From Rhynochetos jubatus (taxonomy: Eukaryota; Chordata; Aves; Eurypygiformes; Rhynochetidae): 64,000 bases of DNA. The notes beneath the pieces were generated by a model. It saw nothing but the letters and a program-made list of their open reading frames with translations. It had not been told where the DNA came from and did no database searches. The translations under genes and the position numbers were made by a program. How positions within the stretch are numbered: the first letter of the stretch is position 1; each line of letters starts with the position of its first letter. This document shows, one piece after another, positions 48,301-61,115 of this stretch. The stretch covers positions 14,769,501-14,833,500 of the forward strand of contig CM050656.1 of NCBI GenBank assembly GCA_027574665.1. The letters are read 5' to 3'.

Positions 48301-50235
48301 CAAACAACCTACTGCTTGAGGTTGGCTTTTGTCCCAGTGCACAAGAACCATTTTGATGTAACAGGGAAAAGAAAATACAAAAATCTTCTCTGCCGCATAC
48401 ATTGATGGGACCAACGGCACTGAATGGGAGGCAAGAAAATCTGCAAGGGACAACTCTTTCAGGTTACAAAAAGCATTCATGAGGAAGGGCATGCTCTCAG
48501 CTACAGTTAATTCATCAGCAAAGAATGAAGTACCTGATAGGCCTTGGCGACTGCTCCATCTTCTGAGCTGCCTGAGCTCTATAGGACCTCAGGCAGGGAG
48601 TACAGTGATGTAGGACATGTGTCCCATGGGTACAGAAGGGTCTGGCACTGCCTTGCTGCTAGGGGTGGACCCTTTGTCTCCCAGAGCAGGCAGCCATCAG
48701 TCTTTCTGCCGTAATCTGCACAATCACAACACCCATCCCACACAATAACTGCTCAAACTTCCTATTTAAAAATCCACAGGTGCTGCAAGAGTGGCTGAAC
48801 AGAGAGAGAAAACATTTGCTTTATTGTCAGTTCCCCCCCTCCCTGCCCCTTTCATTTGCTTCCCTTCCCTTTTCTGCTCAGCTTGTTTCATCTTAGCCAG
48901 GCTGCGAGCACAAGGGTGGGAAGGGAATATGTCTGGTCTGACAGAAAACTCCTCTTTGTAGGCAGGAGCCCACAGAGGGACTCTGGCTAAGAAAGTGTTC
49001 TACATCTTGTATTGATAACATCTTTGCTCTTTTCTTTACACTGTAGGTATAGCTGTATCACATCTATTCTACCTATCCATAAATTTTTTACTTAACAGCA
49101 ATAATGATAGAAGAAACAAACACTAATAATTCATTGAGAAGAATCTTCCAAAAACTTAAAATTTCATACCTACTAGCTGTAAGTAAATTATTTGGATGTA
49201 ATTGACTGACTAGGCAACATGCGTATTCAGGAATTTAGCCTGTTTTGAGTTATTTTCATGTATTTTTTTGCCTATGTCAATATTTGTTAAATTGCTCTTT
49301 ATTTACAACAGTGGTAAAGGTAGCTTACCTATTTCAGTTAAAAAACAGGGGTTATGACAGAACTGCTGTTGTTATTGTAGTAATATGTTTAGTTCTTCTA
49401 AGGTCTTATTAGAAGAAAATATATTTGCTTCTTCTATTAATACAGTGGTGAAGTAATTTACCATTTTCTGGAATTAATTTGGTGTTAGTATTTTCCAGTG
49501 AAAAATTCCAGATCTTCAGTTATACGTATATTTCCACAGGCATATTTGAAGTTTGTTTGTGTGCTATATTTATATCCAGTGAAAACAGAAGGCCTCTAAT
49601 AAACTAAAAAGAAAAAATGTCCTCTTTGTAATACTTCTACTACAGATTCTCACATCAATGACAACTCATATAATTTGACATATGGCACTGGCTTACTGTT
49701 CCTTCATTGAATAATCATAAATCTTATAATTAATTAGGTTTCAAGGTAAAAATATTTTTATTATTACGTTTATAAGAAAACGGGGTTGCTAAGCATCATC
49801 TTCAAAGTTTTCACTATAAAGTAAAATAATTAATTTCTAGTAGACCTACATAATAGGTAATTTTTTTCAGCAAAAGTTCTGTGTGGCAGCACATGTTATA
49901 GAGAGAACAGTACAAGATAGCAGGGATTTTTTGTAATGCTTTAGTCAGAATTATGTTTTGTAAATGAACTGGTTCTAGGAGCTTGGCTATTGACACTGGG
50001 ATGAAAGTCCTGAAAGAAAGGATTACTCTGCATAAGGGACCATTTTGTGTTCAGCCTCCTTTATACACCTAAATGAAACAAGTTATACTTAAAATATATG
50101 CAGAGCTTATAAAACATATTTCTCTGTCCTAGGATATAGTTTAGCAAGTTCTCAGATTTGAGAGCTGCTTTAAGTGTGAACCATGTTGGTGTACCAAACC
50201 ATCAGGAGAAGGAAAACAAATAACTTCATATACTT

Positions 50236-51915
50236 ATAGAATCAGAGAATAGTTTTGGTTCTAAGGGACATTAAAGATCATCTGTTTCCAACCCCCCTGA
50301 CACAGGCAGGGACACCCTCCACTAGACCAGGTTGCTCAAAGCCTCATCCAGCCCGGCCTTGAACACTTCCAGGGATGGGGCATCCACAGCTTCTCTGGGC
50401 AACCTGTTTCAGTGCTTCACCACTCTCTCTGTGAAGAAATTTTTCCTGATATCTAATCTAAATCTACCTGGTTTCAATTTAAACCCATTACCCCTTTGTC
50501 CTGTCACTACAGACCCTTGTAAAAAGTTCCGCTCCAACTTTTTTGTAGGCCCCCTTCAGGTACTGGAAGGTACTATAAGATCTCCCTGAAGCCTTCTCTT
50601 CTCCAGGCTGAACAAACCCAACTCTCTCAGCCTGTCAACATAGCAGAGGTGCTCCAGCCCTCTGACCATCTTTGTGGCCCTCCTCTGGACTCTCTCCAAC
50701 TGGTCAATATCCTTCTTATATTGAGGGCTCCAGAGCTGAATGTAGTACTCCAGGTGGGGTCTCATGAGAGTTGAGTAGAGGGGGAGAATCACCTCCCTTG
50801 ACCTGCTGGCCATGCTGCTCTGGATACAGCCCAGGATAAAGTTGGCTTTCCGGCTGACAGCACACACTGCTGGCTCATGTCCAGCTTTTCATTCACCAGT
50901 ACCCCCAAGCACATCTCCTCAGGCTTGCTCTCAATCCATTCTCCACCCAGCCTGTACTTGAGCTTGGGATTGCCCCAACCCAGGTGCAGGACCTTGCACT
51001 TGGCCTCTTTGAACTTCATGTGGTTGGCACAGGCCCACCTCTCCAGCCTGTCCAGGTCCCTCTGGATGGCATCCCTTCCCTCCAGTGTGTTGGCTGCAGC
51101 AGAGTGCTTGGAGTCATCAGCAAACTTGCTGAGGGTGCACTTAATCCCACAGTCCATGTCATGGACAAAGATGTCAGTCCCAATACTGACCCCCGAGGAA
51201 CACCGCTTGTCACTGGTCTCCACTCAGACATCGAGCCATTGACCTAAATACTTTGAGTGCAGCCATCCAGCCAGTTCCTTATTCCCTGAGTGCTCCATCC
51301 ATCAAATCCATGGCTATCCTATTTAGAGACAAGATGTTGTATGGGACTTTGTCAAATGTTTTGCACAAGTCCAGGTAGATGACATCGGTTGCTCTTCCCT
51401 TATCCACCCACACCATAACCCCATCATTATGAAGGTAGAAGGCCACCAAATTCATCAGGCGTGATCTGACCTTGGTGAAGCCATGTTGACTTTCACGAAT
51501 CGCCTTCTCATTTTCCATGTGACTTAGCATAGTTTCCAGGAGGATCTGCTCCGTGATCTTGCCAGGCACAGAAGTGAGATTGACTGGCCTGTAGTTCCCT
51601 GGATCCTCCTTTTTTCCCATTTTACAGATGGGGGTTATGTTTTTCCTTTTTCAATTGGTGGGAGCTTCACAAGACTGCCATGAGTTTAATGTGATGGATA
51701 GAGGTTTAGCATCCACTACTTCTTTCAGGCCCTGTGTATGTATTTCATTGGGTCCCAGGGACTTGTGCACCTTCAGGTTCCTTAGGTGGTCTTGAACCTG
51801 ATCCTCTGTAACCATGGGTGGTTGTCCATTCTCCCAGTTCTTGCCCTTGCCTTCTGTGACTCAGGTGTTATGGCATGCACCCTTGCCAGTGAATACCAAG
51901 GCAAGAAAATATTTA
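50236..51915 (-). mobile_element. CR1 LINE retrotransposon, minus strand, 5'-truncated
   Basis: This copy runs on the minus strand. Its 3' tail is at the low-coordinate end (two 8-base units reading ATTCTCTG, ATTCTAT on the minus strand, 50236-50250), and its truncated 5' end lies near 51915 within ORF2, corresponding to about 6600 in the larger plus-strand copy. The 3' untranslated region differs more from the two plus-strand copies than those differ from each other, so it is older or of another subfamily. The coding part is broken and cannot be active. Confidence 0.95.
50556..51620 (-). pseudogene. CR1 ORF2 reverse transcriptase, broken
   Basis: Three consecutive minus-strand frames make up the remains of ORF2. 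From 51620 to 51279 the frame has [20 protein letters not shown] and [18 protein letters not shown], early parts of the polymerase domain. From 51223 to 50789 it contains FADDSK, the palm motif with both catalytic aspartates, then the [18 protein letters not shown] block. The frame 50867-50556 carries the C-terminal [21 protein letters not shown]. Shifts or stops lie near 51279, 51140 and 50860. Plus-strand frames of 85-121 codons over the same bases are antisense shadows. Confidence 0.92.
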
Positions 51916-53695
51916 AGGAATACTAAACATCTGAGAAATCTGATAGAATTTAGTTTTGTATGTCACATTGTCCCACATGCACATCTATTCCTCAGTATTC
52001 TTAAGGGATGTCAAAAGAAACGAGATTTGACATTCCTAAAATTGTGGGCTGGAAATAGAAATTTCACTGTAAGAATTCTGCAACCAGTGGAAAGATATGG
52101 GCCACCCTGCAGACTCAGGTCTGGGTAGTGCAGAGACTCAGCAATCAGTTGAAAGGGAGGATATGGAGACTACATTTCAAAATTAGACACTTCAGATGGA
52201 GTGACTCACTCTCATTATGACTCAAATTTTGTGTGATCACATTTTCAGAAGTTTCAATGTTATGATTTCCAAATCATAATAGCAGTCATATTTCAATATA
52301 ATGAAATCTCAGCTGTGTTTTTAAAAGGCTCTAGTAATTTACTGTCTGTGGGCTCTCAACCTTCAATTCTTGAAAGGCCTGAACTCTAGCACGCGTGTCA
52401 GTCTAGATTTTAAGAAAAAAAAAAGATCTGACAGCAGATTCTTCCTCCTCAAGCACCTTTTTTTCATATCAATTTTCCTCTTTACTGGATCCTGTCTCCA
52501 TATGCTAAGAAATGTATTAAAATAGGTGGTCAAGAAAGACTGTCCCAAAAGTCACTCAGCTGGTGCTGTGTCTACTTCTCCTAAAATTAGGACTGATCTT
52601 GTTCAAGTGGATGCAAGTCCCTCAGCTTCGTAACTTCCTGCATGAGGCAATCCCAATACTTGGAAGCGTCTGTCCTTCAAAGTCTTCTGTAGCGGTCATT
52701 AATATCATAATCTCCAAAATGGAAATTATTTTCTTTCTTTCAATGTTATTAGGAACCAGTATTAGCTGTTTTGATACTGTTACTTAAAATTCTAAATACT
52801 TTCAAATTAAGACACATGCTGTGCATTTTCAATGCACAAATGTGCAATTTGTAACAAGTGAAATATATCACATGAAAATGATTTTGCAGTGATGTAAACC
52901 CAATTAACCTCAAAGAATGCTATGTGAATATAGACTGTGAAAAAATTTAATTATAGCTGGAAATGATATGCAATTATTGACCAAGTTTGGCAGGGACATT
53001 TTATGTTGCCCAATGTTACTATGTACTGTTAGTTTTATAATGAGGAAACAGAAAAAATGAATATCAAATCAACATGGTAATTTGAAGAGTCACAGATTAA
53101 ATACTTGTTGACCACTTGAAATAATAATTTAGGCAGTCTTTCAAAAATAAAATCTCCTTTTAAAAAACAAATAAATCATATCTATTATACTACAGGTATG
53201 CGCTTGAAACAAAATTAAGTGAAAATATTTTAGTAAAGGACCAGATATCAAGAAGTGCCAATTGCTGTTTCTAGCTATGAAAATATTTGCTACTAATCTA
53301 ATAAGTATACTTAAAAGTCTTCAGTCATAGAGCTCTCTTACAACTTGGAACTACAGTTTCAGAAAAAAATATGACCAGAAGTATTTGTGATATTTTTGTC
53401 CTAGCTAGAGAAAGTTCCAAAATTTTCCAACGATTCCTCAATGCATAAAGTTAGACACAAAGCAGTGGAATGCTTGTGGGGTTGTAAATACATCTGTGAT
53501 GTCTTGTTTACATTTGGAGGTTCAAACACATAATATAAATAATCTTCATAAGAAACACAGTGGAGATAATTGTAGCTATAATAAAACAGAATTTAAAGAT
53601 AAAATTTACCATTTTGTTTCTTTTTTCAGAAGAAAAATCACTTCACTGCATTCTCTTGCAGTTTAATTTAAACCATTGCTGAAGTACAATAATAT
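51916..53695. other. AT-rich non-coding stretch, no gene seen
   Basis: No gene, RNA gene or clear repeat recognised. Frames are 61-74 codons without domains, apart from one of 104 codons (51814-52128) that begins inside the antisense of the CR1 copy and is therefore spurious. Confidence 0.6.
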
Positions 53696-53775
53696 TTCCA
53701 TTTTACAGACAAAAATGAGGCAAAGAGAAATTTAAGCACTTGAATAAAGGATCTGCTCAGGGATACACTGTAAAG
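53696..53775 (-). repeat. MIR/L2-type 3' fragment
   Basis: The order CCATTTTACAGAC...ATGAGGCAAAGAGAAATTTAAG...GCTCAGGGA(T)ACAC follows the antisense of the well-known conserved 3' region of MIR and L2 elements (ACAGATGAGGAAACTGAGGC...GTTAAGTGACTTGCC...GGTCACAC). It is decayed but the order of words is kept over about 80 bases. Confidence 0.5.
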
Positions 53776-53876
53776 TCATGTTCTTTCTATTAAGAAGCTG
53801 CGAACATAGCAAGTATTTTGTGCTTTCATGTTATACACAGCTCGTATTGGACTGCACAAGGTAATGCTGCATTTGA

Positions 53877-54110
53877 CATAGAAACAGAATAATTTAAGTT
53901 GTAAGAGACCTCTGGAGATCATCTGGTCAACCTTTCTCTCAAAGCAGAGCCAGCTTTGAAGTTAGAGCCAGCTTCGAAGTTAGACCAGGTTGCTCAAGGT
54001 CATATTCAGTTGAATTTTGAATATCTACAAGGACAGAGATTCCACAACCTCTCAAGGCAACCTATTCCAGTACTTGACTACCCTTATTTTGAAAAAAATG
54101 GTTTCTTCTA
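53877..54110 (-). mobile_element. Old, decayed CR1 3' fragment, minus strand
   Basis: The minus-strand 3' end of a CR1 is recognisable from CATAGAAACAGAATA (tail), GAGACCTCTGGAGATCATCTGGTC, AGACCAGGTTGCTCAAGG and CAACCTATTCCAGTACTTGACTACCC. It is clearly more diverged than the other copies. It contains an 18-base tandem duplication (53946-53963 and 53964-53981) differing at one base. The 5' boundary is uncertain. Confidence 0.8.
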
Positions 54111-55944
54111 TATTGTTCTATAGTTAGTTATATACTCTTAGAGCAGAAAAGTCTCAAGTCTCATGAGGAAAATAAGAAACCCTCAATCTAATTCAGTTTA
54201 TTCAAGTTTTTTGGTGGTGGTTGGGTTTTTTTTTTTACTCAAAGCTAAGTGACACTGAGAGCAGAAGGCACAAGAAAGAGCTGCTATTAATTTGCAACAC
54301 GCTACTTTTGGAGGCCAGCTATGAGCTTGAAAGACACTTTTTATAGCAATTGTGTAGTCTGTGTTACCATTATCCATGCATTCTTCTGATTTTACAAGTT
54401 AATTAAATCCAGGAAACAGCATTCAGAAGAACTGAGCTTGAAAATATATTCACAAAAATGGGTTTTCATCCCCTATACAGCAAATTTTTTACCCTTGGAA
54501 GTAAGAATGGATGCTAATGATCATAGAAAACTAGTTGTCTGCAGGGCACAAGGTTTGATCGGTGTAAAATCATCAGCAGAGAAGAAACAATGAAAAAGGA
54601 TATTAATAATTTCTGTTAAAAGAATGATCAATAGACAAATTGACTACTTATCTTGAACAGATTTATATGTGGGGGAAAAACCTGAGCCTGAGGGCTGAAC
54701 AGAGAAGACCACAGGAGGAACCTAGGACCCCTGAAAGGAGGGATCACAAACCAAAGCATTCTATGGATGATGAAAAGGAATTAAGTTGCTTGCAGGGTTG
54801 TGCTTTTCCCTCCTCTGATCTATCTCTCATGTTTTGAGTATGAGAAAAAAAGTAATTGGTTAAAAAAATTCATGCAGATATTTCATTCCATTTAGCTCAC
54901 CTACTTCTAAAGAACAAATCATTCCTCAGGGTGGAATCTTGCAAGGAGCAATACTTCTATTACAAGGATTATACATAAATGGAGTCCAGGATGACTAGAG
55001 AAAGAAACTTCTGGAATTAAATACTCTTCTAAATTCCCAGCTAGTATTTAGAATAATATTCATCATACCATAAGTGACATCTTCTTATAGTAAATATGAA
55101 TCAGCTAATTACAATTGTAATCACATAGATAGATATTTAGATAATGTCATCAAAATTCATTGACAGAAGATTTCTGGTGTACCCAAGAGTTAGAGTTCCT
55201 ACTGACTTGCCTGAAGAAGGTCCCACTACTCTGCAATACTTCTGTAAAGGAACACAGCATTAATCCTGTGTTGCCTCTTCTGTCCTGTATCTCCTAATTT
55301 CAAGATGCCCATCACTGCTTTCTTTAGGATGCTATGTCAGTCTCGGAAGACTGATTCTCTATAAAAAGTTTTGGTTACTTCTGGACATGGTCTTGGTATC
55401 CCAAGCTCTTCCTGAAAGGGACATGAAGTTAATTTGGCTAGCACAGTTTTGTTTATTTGGAGTTTATTTTGAATTCATTCTTTTCAACAGACTCCTGGGT
55501 GATCCATAACATTTTCACCCAACATACTAACTTCTTCTGTCCCTGAGGCAGTTAAAGCTGCATTCACCATTTTACTTACATGATCCTTAGAGTCCGAGGT
55601 TTAGGACCTTAATTTGAGTTTGACAGATCAGCTTAAATTTTACTTTAAGAAATAAAAGAAAGAAAAAAACACTATAAATTGTATGAACATTATAATAAAA
55701 TAACCTTGAAGAGACAACTTAATTAGTATTTAAGTGATCTTGAATTACAATAAAACTCCTATGGAAATGTGAACACCCACCAGCATATCAAATAAAGTCA
55801 CAAGATCATTGCATTTATAGTAAACATAATTTCAGTTCATAACAACTGGGATTCTTAAAGAATATATCATCAAAAGATAATATATAATTTCAAAGATTTA
55901 ACCACATAAGTATGCCTATGTGATGCACTGGTTTATAGGAAGGA
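54111..55944. other. AT-rich non-coding stretch, no gene seen
   Basis: It contains a T/G-rich tract (54209-54236) and otherwise unremarkable AT-rich sequence. The only listed-length frame (54640-54837, 65 codons) is unrecognised and within chance. Confidence 0.6.
54209..54236 (+). repeat. T/G-only low-complexity tract
   Basis: A T/G-only run of the form T6-GGTGGTGGTTGGG-T12, complement of the A/C tracts elsewhere in the window. Confidence 0.85.
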
Positions 55945-56062
55945 CTGGGAATAAGGAAGCCCTAAGTGTTAGTATGAGCTAAATTCATATAGAGTGACCT
56001 CTGATAAGTCATTTTCACCTGTTTGTGCTTCAGCTAGCCCAGCTGGAATGCAACATAAAATG
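55945..56062 (+). repeat. MIR/CORE-SINE-like fragment
   Basis: The sequence follows the order of the 3' half of MIR-type SINEs: AAGCCCTAAGTGTTAGTATGAGCT, then GTGACCTCTGATAAGTCATTTTCACC, then TGTGCTTCAG and a decayed CCATCTGTAAAATG-like end. Identification is by recognition of this word order, without alignment. It underlies the C-terminal half of the longest open frame outside CR1 (145 codons, minus strand, 55969-56406), which argues against that frame being a gene. Confidence 0.5.
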
Positions 56063-57954
56063 CAAAAGCCAATTGATAAGCAGATGATGCTTTTAAGCTG
56101 GCCATTTAGTGACATACATGAATTTCTGATGGGGATAATTTCAAAAGGACCTTTTGTTTTGATGTCCCTTTCCTGTTGGTTTGTTTTTGTTGTTGTTACT
56201 AGGGTTTTTTTAACACATACATGGCTTAAAAATGGAAGAAAAAAAAAGAATCTCTTTAGTGGAGAACTATTATTCAATGCTCTGTTTCTGCACCTTTCTT
56301 TATCTCCATAATAAGGTGTTTTGCTAACTATGGAGAAACAAAACTCACTCCATCTCAGGCTGAGCCTGGAAAGCGTCCTGACTTTAGCAAAAGCACAGTG
56401 ATTCATGCTACGGAAGAAATCTTGCTGCCCAAGGGAATCTTGCTGTTTTCTCTTTTTTCCTGAGGGACCTCAGCAACAAGAGTGCAATGAACTCTGAAGT
56501 GAAAATCTGAGATAGGTGAATGCTCAAGAACCAAAAAAGCCTTCCAGACCAGAAAAAAACTAGTGGACACAAACTCAAATCCATTCTCCTCTCAGGTGTT
56601 TCTGGGAGGTATGCAGCTAAGCCAAGCATCTACCTTTCTCTCCCTCAATCTCTGCATGCTGCACCCTTCTCACTTCAGTGACCCTACAGTGAAACGAATC
56701 CTAATCTGTGTGGCTGAAAATTGGGAGAAAATATAGTGAAAATATATACTGTTTTAATATTTTGGTGAAATTTATGTTATTGTAAGATTATTCTTTTCTT
56801 TCTCCAGACCTGGAAAAAAAAAAATAAAAGTGGAAGTTAAAGATAAAAGGCAGCTCTAACAGTGGAAACAAATAAGAAACATGGTGGAGATAGTGACTTG
56901 GAATTACATAGCTGCTAGAAAGGACTTTCTAAATTGGTGGCAAGTAATTTGGGGTGAGAATTTGGAACAAAAGCAAGGAGACTTTATCATGTTTATTCAA
57001 GGACAGACTGAACTTTAGTAAGGACAAAATACACCAGCAATCTTATGGGCATACCAAAAAGAAAGAGTGAATAAAGGTAACAAGGCATATGGCCTTCCTG
57101 TCAGTCTGGGAAGTGATATTTTAATATATGGAAAAGTAAATTTGACCCAAAAAAATGTCTGCTATTGGTTATTATGGAAAGATAATAAGACCATCCAATA
57201 GAAGTGGTAGAAATTCCCCTCCCCAAAAACCTCTCTCCAAATTTTATATTTAAACAATAACGAGTGCATAATTGGATCACTCAAAAAAGTAGGTAAATTA
57301 AAAAAAGAAAAATATGAAGGAGGAAAGAAGGCAATGATTTTCAGGCAGGAAAAACAGCATACTGAGTTCAAACCTACCATGACTAATTTAGCTATGGTAA
57401 GATACATTATTAATATGAATTTTATATATGAACTGAAACTTCATGTGTTATTTTGATAACAAATAACAACATCAAAATTCCAGGAGTTTACCAGTACCTA
57501 TCATATGATAAGTGTATTTTTTCAGATTTTCTGTTCCATACTTTTGGGCTCAGATGTAAAACAGTTTCATTCCTAATGATAATTTTTGCAGTTATCTCAG
57601 AGGAGTTGCCAGCAGCTCCTTTCTGCTGCTGTGATGTAGCAAAAACCAGTTACCTGCAATAGACATGAACTATAACAACTTTGTGACCTGCCTCAGTTAT
57701 TCACTTAATAAGTTAATGATTGTGAAGATGATGATGGTGGTGATAATGAAGAAGACGATGGTGCAGAGCAACCCTGGCGTGTCTGCCTCACATTGAGGTC
57801 CAATATTGCTTTCAGTTACAATGAGTTGAGTTAGGAAAATTTTGTTGATGGCAACATATAGCACAGCTACACTGCAGCACTAGGCTCTCTCTAGAGCTTT
57901 CTGAATCTGCTAAACTTTTAGATGTGCTACAGGGCACAGTACAAACTCTTGTAA
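56063..57954. other. AT-rich non-coding stretch, no gene seen
   Basis: No gene recognised. A short imperfect GAT/GGT repeat occurs at 57724-57765. Frames are under 110 codons and overlap on opposite strands. Confidence 0.55.
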
Positions 57955-58092
57955 CAAAACACTTAACCAAATGCTTAACTTTAATCATATGTGTAATATC
58001 ATCCCCATTCAGCAAAGCAGTAACTGTGATTAATGTTAAATAAATGGGACAAAGTAAAACCATGTGCTTAAAATTTAAGCTTAAATACTTTC
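57955..58092. repeat. Ancient palindromic MITE-like repeat
   Basis: The left arm (57957-57991, ACACTTAACCAAATGCTTAACT type) and the right arm (58061-58092, CATGTGCTTAAAATTTAAGC type) are imperfect reverse complements about 138 bases apart end to end. The centre has CCCATTCAGCAAAG and AAATGGGAC. This is the arrangement of an old near-palindromic amniote repeat, probably a non-autonomous DNA transposon. The same arms appear near 39282 and 41454. Confidence 0.5.
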
Positions 58093-58759
58093 TTGAGAGT
58101 AAGACATATAATTCATTTCCTTAAAAGAACTGTATTCCAAATTTTTGGCTGAATGGTGATTGCTATGTTTTGAACAATGTCACACATGGGCTTCTGACAT
58201 CACTTGAGTAGGAAGTGTTATTTCTATAACTATAAATCTGTCAGTATAATTAATTAACATTTTCAAGGTTTGTAAAGAAAAGTACTGTGTTATAGCATCC
58301 AAACTTAAGCATTGGGTATTACTGGAGTATTATTTCAGTAGTGCTTTTTCTTTTACCTTGCAATGTCCATTCCTAAATAGGGAGGAGTTTGTACATAATT
58401 TGATGAAGAATTATTCTAATGAGGTTTAAGTTATCTATAAAATGAATGATCATTTGAAAAATATTATAGTATGGTTACATCTTGTTTATTTCTTAAGCTA
58501 AATATTATTCAGTACAAATGCTCAGTTCTCTCTGAACTGGTGCCACACTTTTTCTACCTTTACCTATACTGGGATATGCATAAGTAAGGAGGTTGGGGAA
58601 AACGAAACACAGCTTTGTCACCACAATCTCAACATAATTAAAACATGCATTTACTTGTCTTGAAAGTACACTGTGCGGTAGTCCCAAAGAGAGGCAACTA
58701 AAAATTTTTGGTGCTTAAGACTAAGAGTGTTATTAGGTCCACTCATTTATCCTTTCATC

Positions 58760-58960
58760 TGAAATCTACAGCACTACGTCAGCACCTCCATTGTGTTTTC
58801 AGACTCCAGCCTCTTTTGTGCTGCAGCTTAATTGCAATCCCAATACGGTGATTGCTCTCACTTTTTATTATTATGCAAAATAAAAGAGACCAAGTACAGC
58901 TTGTATTTTAAAAGAAACAAATGAATAACAAGAGGCTGTGAAGTTCATCCCTATATTTTT
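58760..58960. promoter_or_regulatory. Candidate conserved non-coding element
   Basis: It contains a CRE-like TACGTCA (58775-58781), a near-octamer ATGCAAAA (58873-58880), TTAATTGCAAT and a CAATACGGTGATTG stretch in about 200 non-coding bases. Regulatory function is inference. Confidence 0.25.
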
Positions 58961-59929
58961 TTCTTTTCTTTCACCGCATGTTGATCAAGCATTCTTAGAA
59001 TGTGTTTTCTTATTGTAAATTCTGTTTGAAGTCTTCCTTATTTATTTATTTTTCAGTTCATTACAGTCCAAAAATACCTTACTTTGAAATATGGATGTGC
59101 TGTAAAATTAATACTGGAGGTATTCTATGTATGTGAATGTATACAGGTGCATACACATATGTCCAAACTACAGTAAGTAACATCAATAATTCCAAGAATT
59201 CCTATTTAAAATCTGAAGAGTCTGAATAATAAATCTTATTTTCTTAGTGCAAGAAACAATAGTTCATAATTTTTTTTTAATTGTTATTCCATCCTTCCTT
59301 ATTAAAATACAACCATGCTATGAAGAAATGCAGAATTCTGGAACATATTATGAATTAGAGTAATACACCTTTACTGTCTGCAGCATTAAACTTTCATTCC
59401 CACCAGACAGAAAACTGTTTTTTCAGAGATTACAAACACTGAGAAATAACATGTTTATTCTTATCCCAGAAAAGAAGATATCTGTGTTTTCTTTAAGACT
59501 GAAAAATCTTCACAGTCTGTCATTCCTTAACATGCTGAATGACCCCATTGTAGCTATACTTAAAAAAAATATATTATTCTTTACACAGCAGAGGATGGAA
59601 CAATATTAGATTGAAAATTTGACTATTCAGAATTTCCCTTTATTTTAGGGGTGGGAAAGATTCATTGTCCAAATCCAACATAATAGTCTAAAGGACATGC
59701 TTCAGGGAACACAGTGGGTTGGGAGACATGTATGCAATCCCCTGGTCACTGGTGTATAACTAAGTAGTCCAGAACTATAGTTTCCTTCAGCCCTGCCTTC
59801 CAAACAAATGATAGGCTGGGAATTTCAGCACATCCGGTACCTTTTTGGAATTTTCTAAGAAACACTTTTCCCATGTTTTAAGTAACAATGGCAGATAAAG
59901 ACTGTCAGCTTAATGTCATGGCAGATTGG

Positions 59930-60115
59930 AGGTGTCTATTGTTCTGCTTTCAGACAGGCCTGGCTAGTCCAGCTGTGGAGCTGCTTAATCTCTGTATGAT
60001 ACAGCTTTGTTTTTCTCCATGATATAAACACATTATCATGTACAGACCTTGACATCTGTCAGCTATAATAGGAGCATCTCAGAGGCACCATTATGTTTAA
60101 TTCAGACATTTCTTA
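59930..60115. promoter_or_regulatory. Candidate conserved non-coding element
   Basis: It carries an inverted pair TGACA-TC-TGTCA (60050-60061, TALE homeodomain-like), CTTTGTTTTT (SOX-like), CAGCTG and GCTTAATC words in balanced, non-coding sequence. Regulatory function is inference. Confidence 0.25.
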
Positions 60116-61101
60116 AAGCTACAGAAGTGTGAAGGAATAAAGTTTTGTGGCATTACATTTTCTGTAATCTTCAAAACTTATATTATAAATACTTACAAAG
60201 ATCGTGGCTTAGTACTCAGAATATTGTTTACGATTCTGGACAAGTATAAAGTAACAATGAAGAAATAATAGTATGCTAATTTATTTTATTTTCGAAATTT
60301 AAAAATGCTTTGAAGTGTGATCAAGCAAAATAAACCTCCTGAGCTAAAAAACTCCTGCTTGATTCTTAGATCACTGAGATGATATGAAAATTACCTTGTG
60401 AGTGTAGGGAAAGTTGTTGTTGTAAAAACTGAGAGGAAAATAAAAATGTGGTGAATATCAGCTGTGTTTCATAGTTGTTCTGGTGAGTGCTGACGATTGT
60501 GTCTAACAAATTCATGTGAGGTAACTTTTCAATTATGTTATAAAAAGTCGTTGGACACACTCATTTTTACATTGGCCCACAGGCTCAAACAGTGAATTAG
60601 TTAAAAAGAAAAGTACTTCTAAAAGAAAGTATTCTTCTGAAAGCCCTATAACTGAAATGGCCAAGATTTGCACAACTCTAATTGCAATCATTGCACGGCA
60701 GGTTGCTGATTATTTTAGACTGATTTGTATGAAACACAGAGAAATTTTGAATATATTGAGAACCATGATTGATATAAGAAATTGATTGATATAATAAAAG
60801 ACTGCATCTGCTTTCATAAAGGAAATATTATCAAGCTAGCTTCCGAAATTACTCAATGTATTGCCAAAATATGCAAAATAATATCAGTAAAGAAAAGTTT
60901 TTGTAAACTAACAAAAAATTATACCATCTTATTTGAAACATTAAAATTGAAATGGACCTTTTATTTACTTGACAGTCTCCATAGGCATCTGTGCATGAGA
61001 GCAAACACCCTTACAAGTGTTTAACTCAATGTGTGGAAAAGATCAAAGAAAAAATTGAGAGCTTGAGAGACTTGATTCCTTCTTATTTCTTTTCCAAATA
61101 C

Positions 61102-61115
61102 TTTTTTTTTTTTTT
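61102..61115 (+). repeat. Poly(T) run of 14 bases
   Basis: Uninterrupted T run within a pyrimidine-rich stretch; simple repeat. Confidence 0.9.

Larger units (their letters stand above)
40641..50235. other. Non-coding stretch, no gene seen
   Basis: No gene is supported in about 9.6 kb. It holds ancient repeat pieces near 41440 and 46526, a T/G tract near 42325, a GC-richer patch at 42690-42970, a G-quadruplex-type run at 45143-45168, a candidate conserved element at 47150-47440 and a GC-richer zone at 47980-49000 with a TATA box. Frames such as 44139-44465 (108 codons) and 46572-46859 (95 codons) overlap other frames, lack domains and look like chance. Confidence 0.5.

Noticed and set aside
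50332-51247. Plus-strand frames of 85-121 codons
   Set aside because: They are antisense shadows of the minus-strand CR1 copy.
57724-57765. Acidic-looking GAT/GAA repeat region
   Set aside because: It is a short imperfect trinucleotide repeat without an open coding context.
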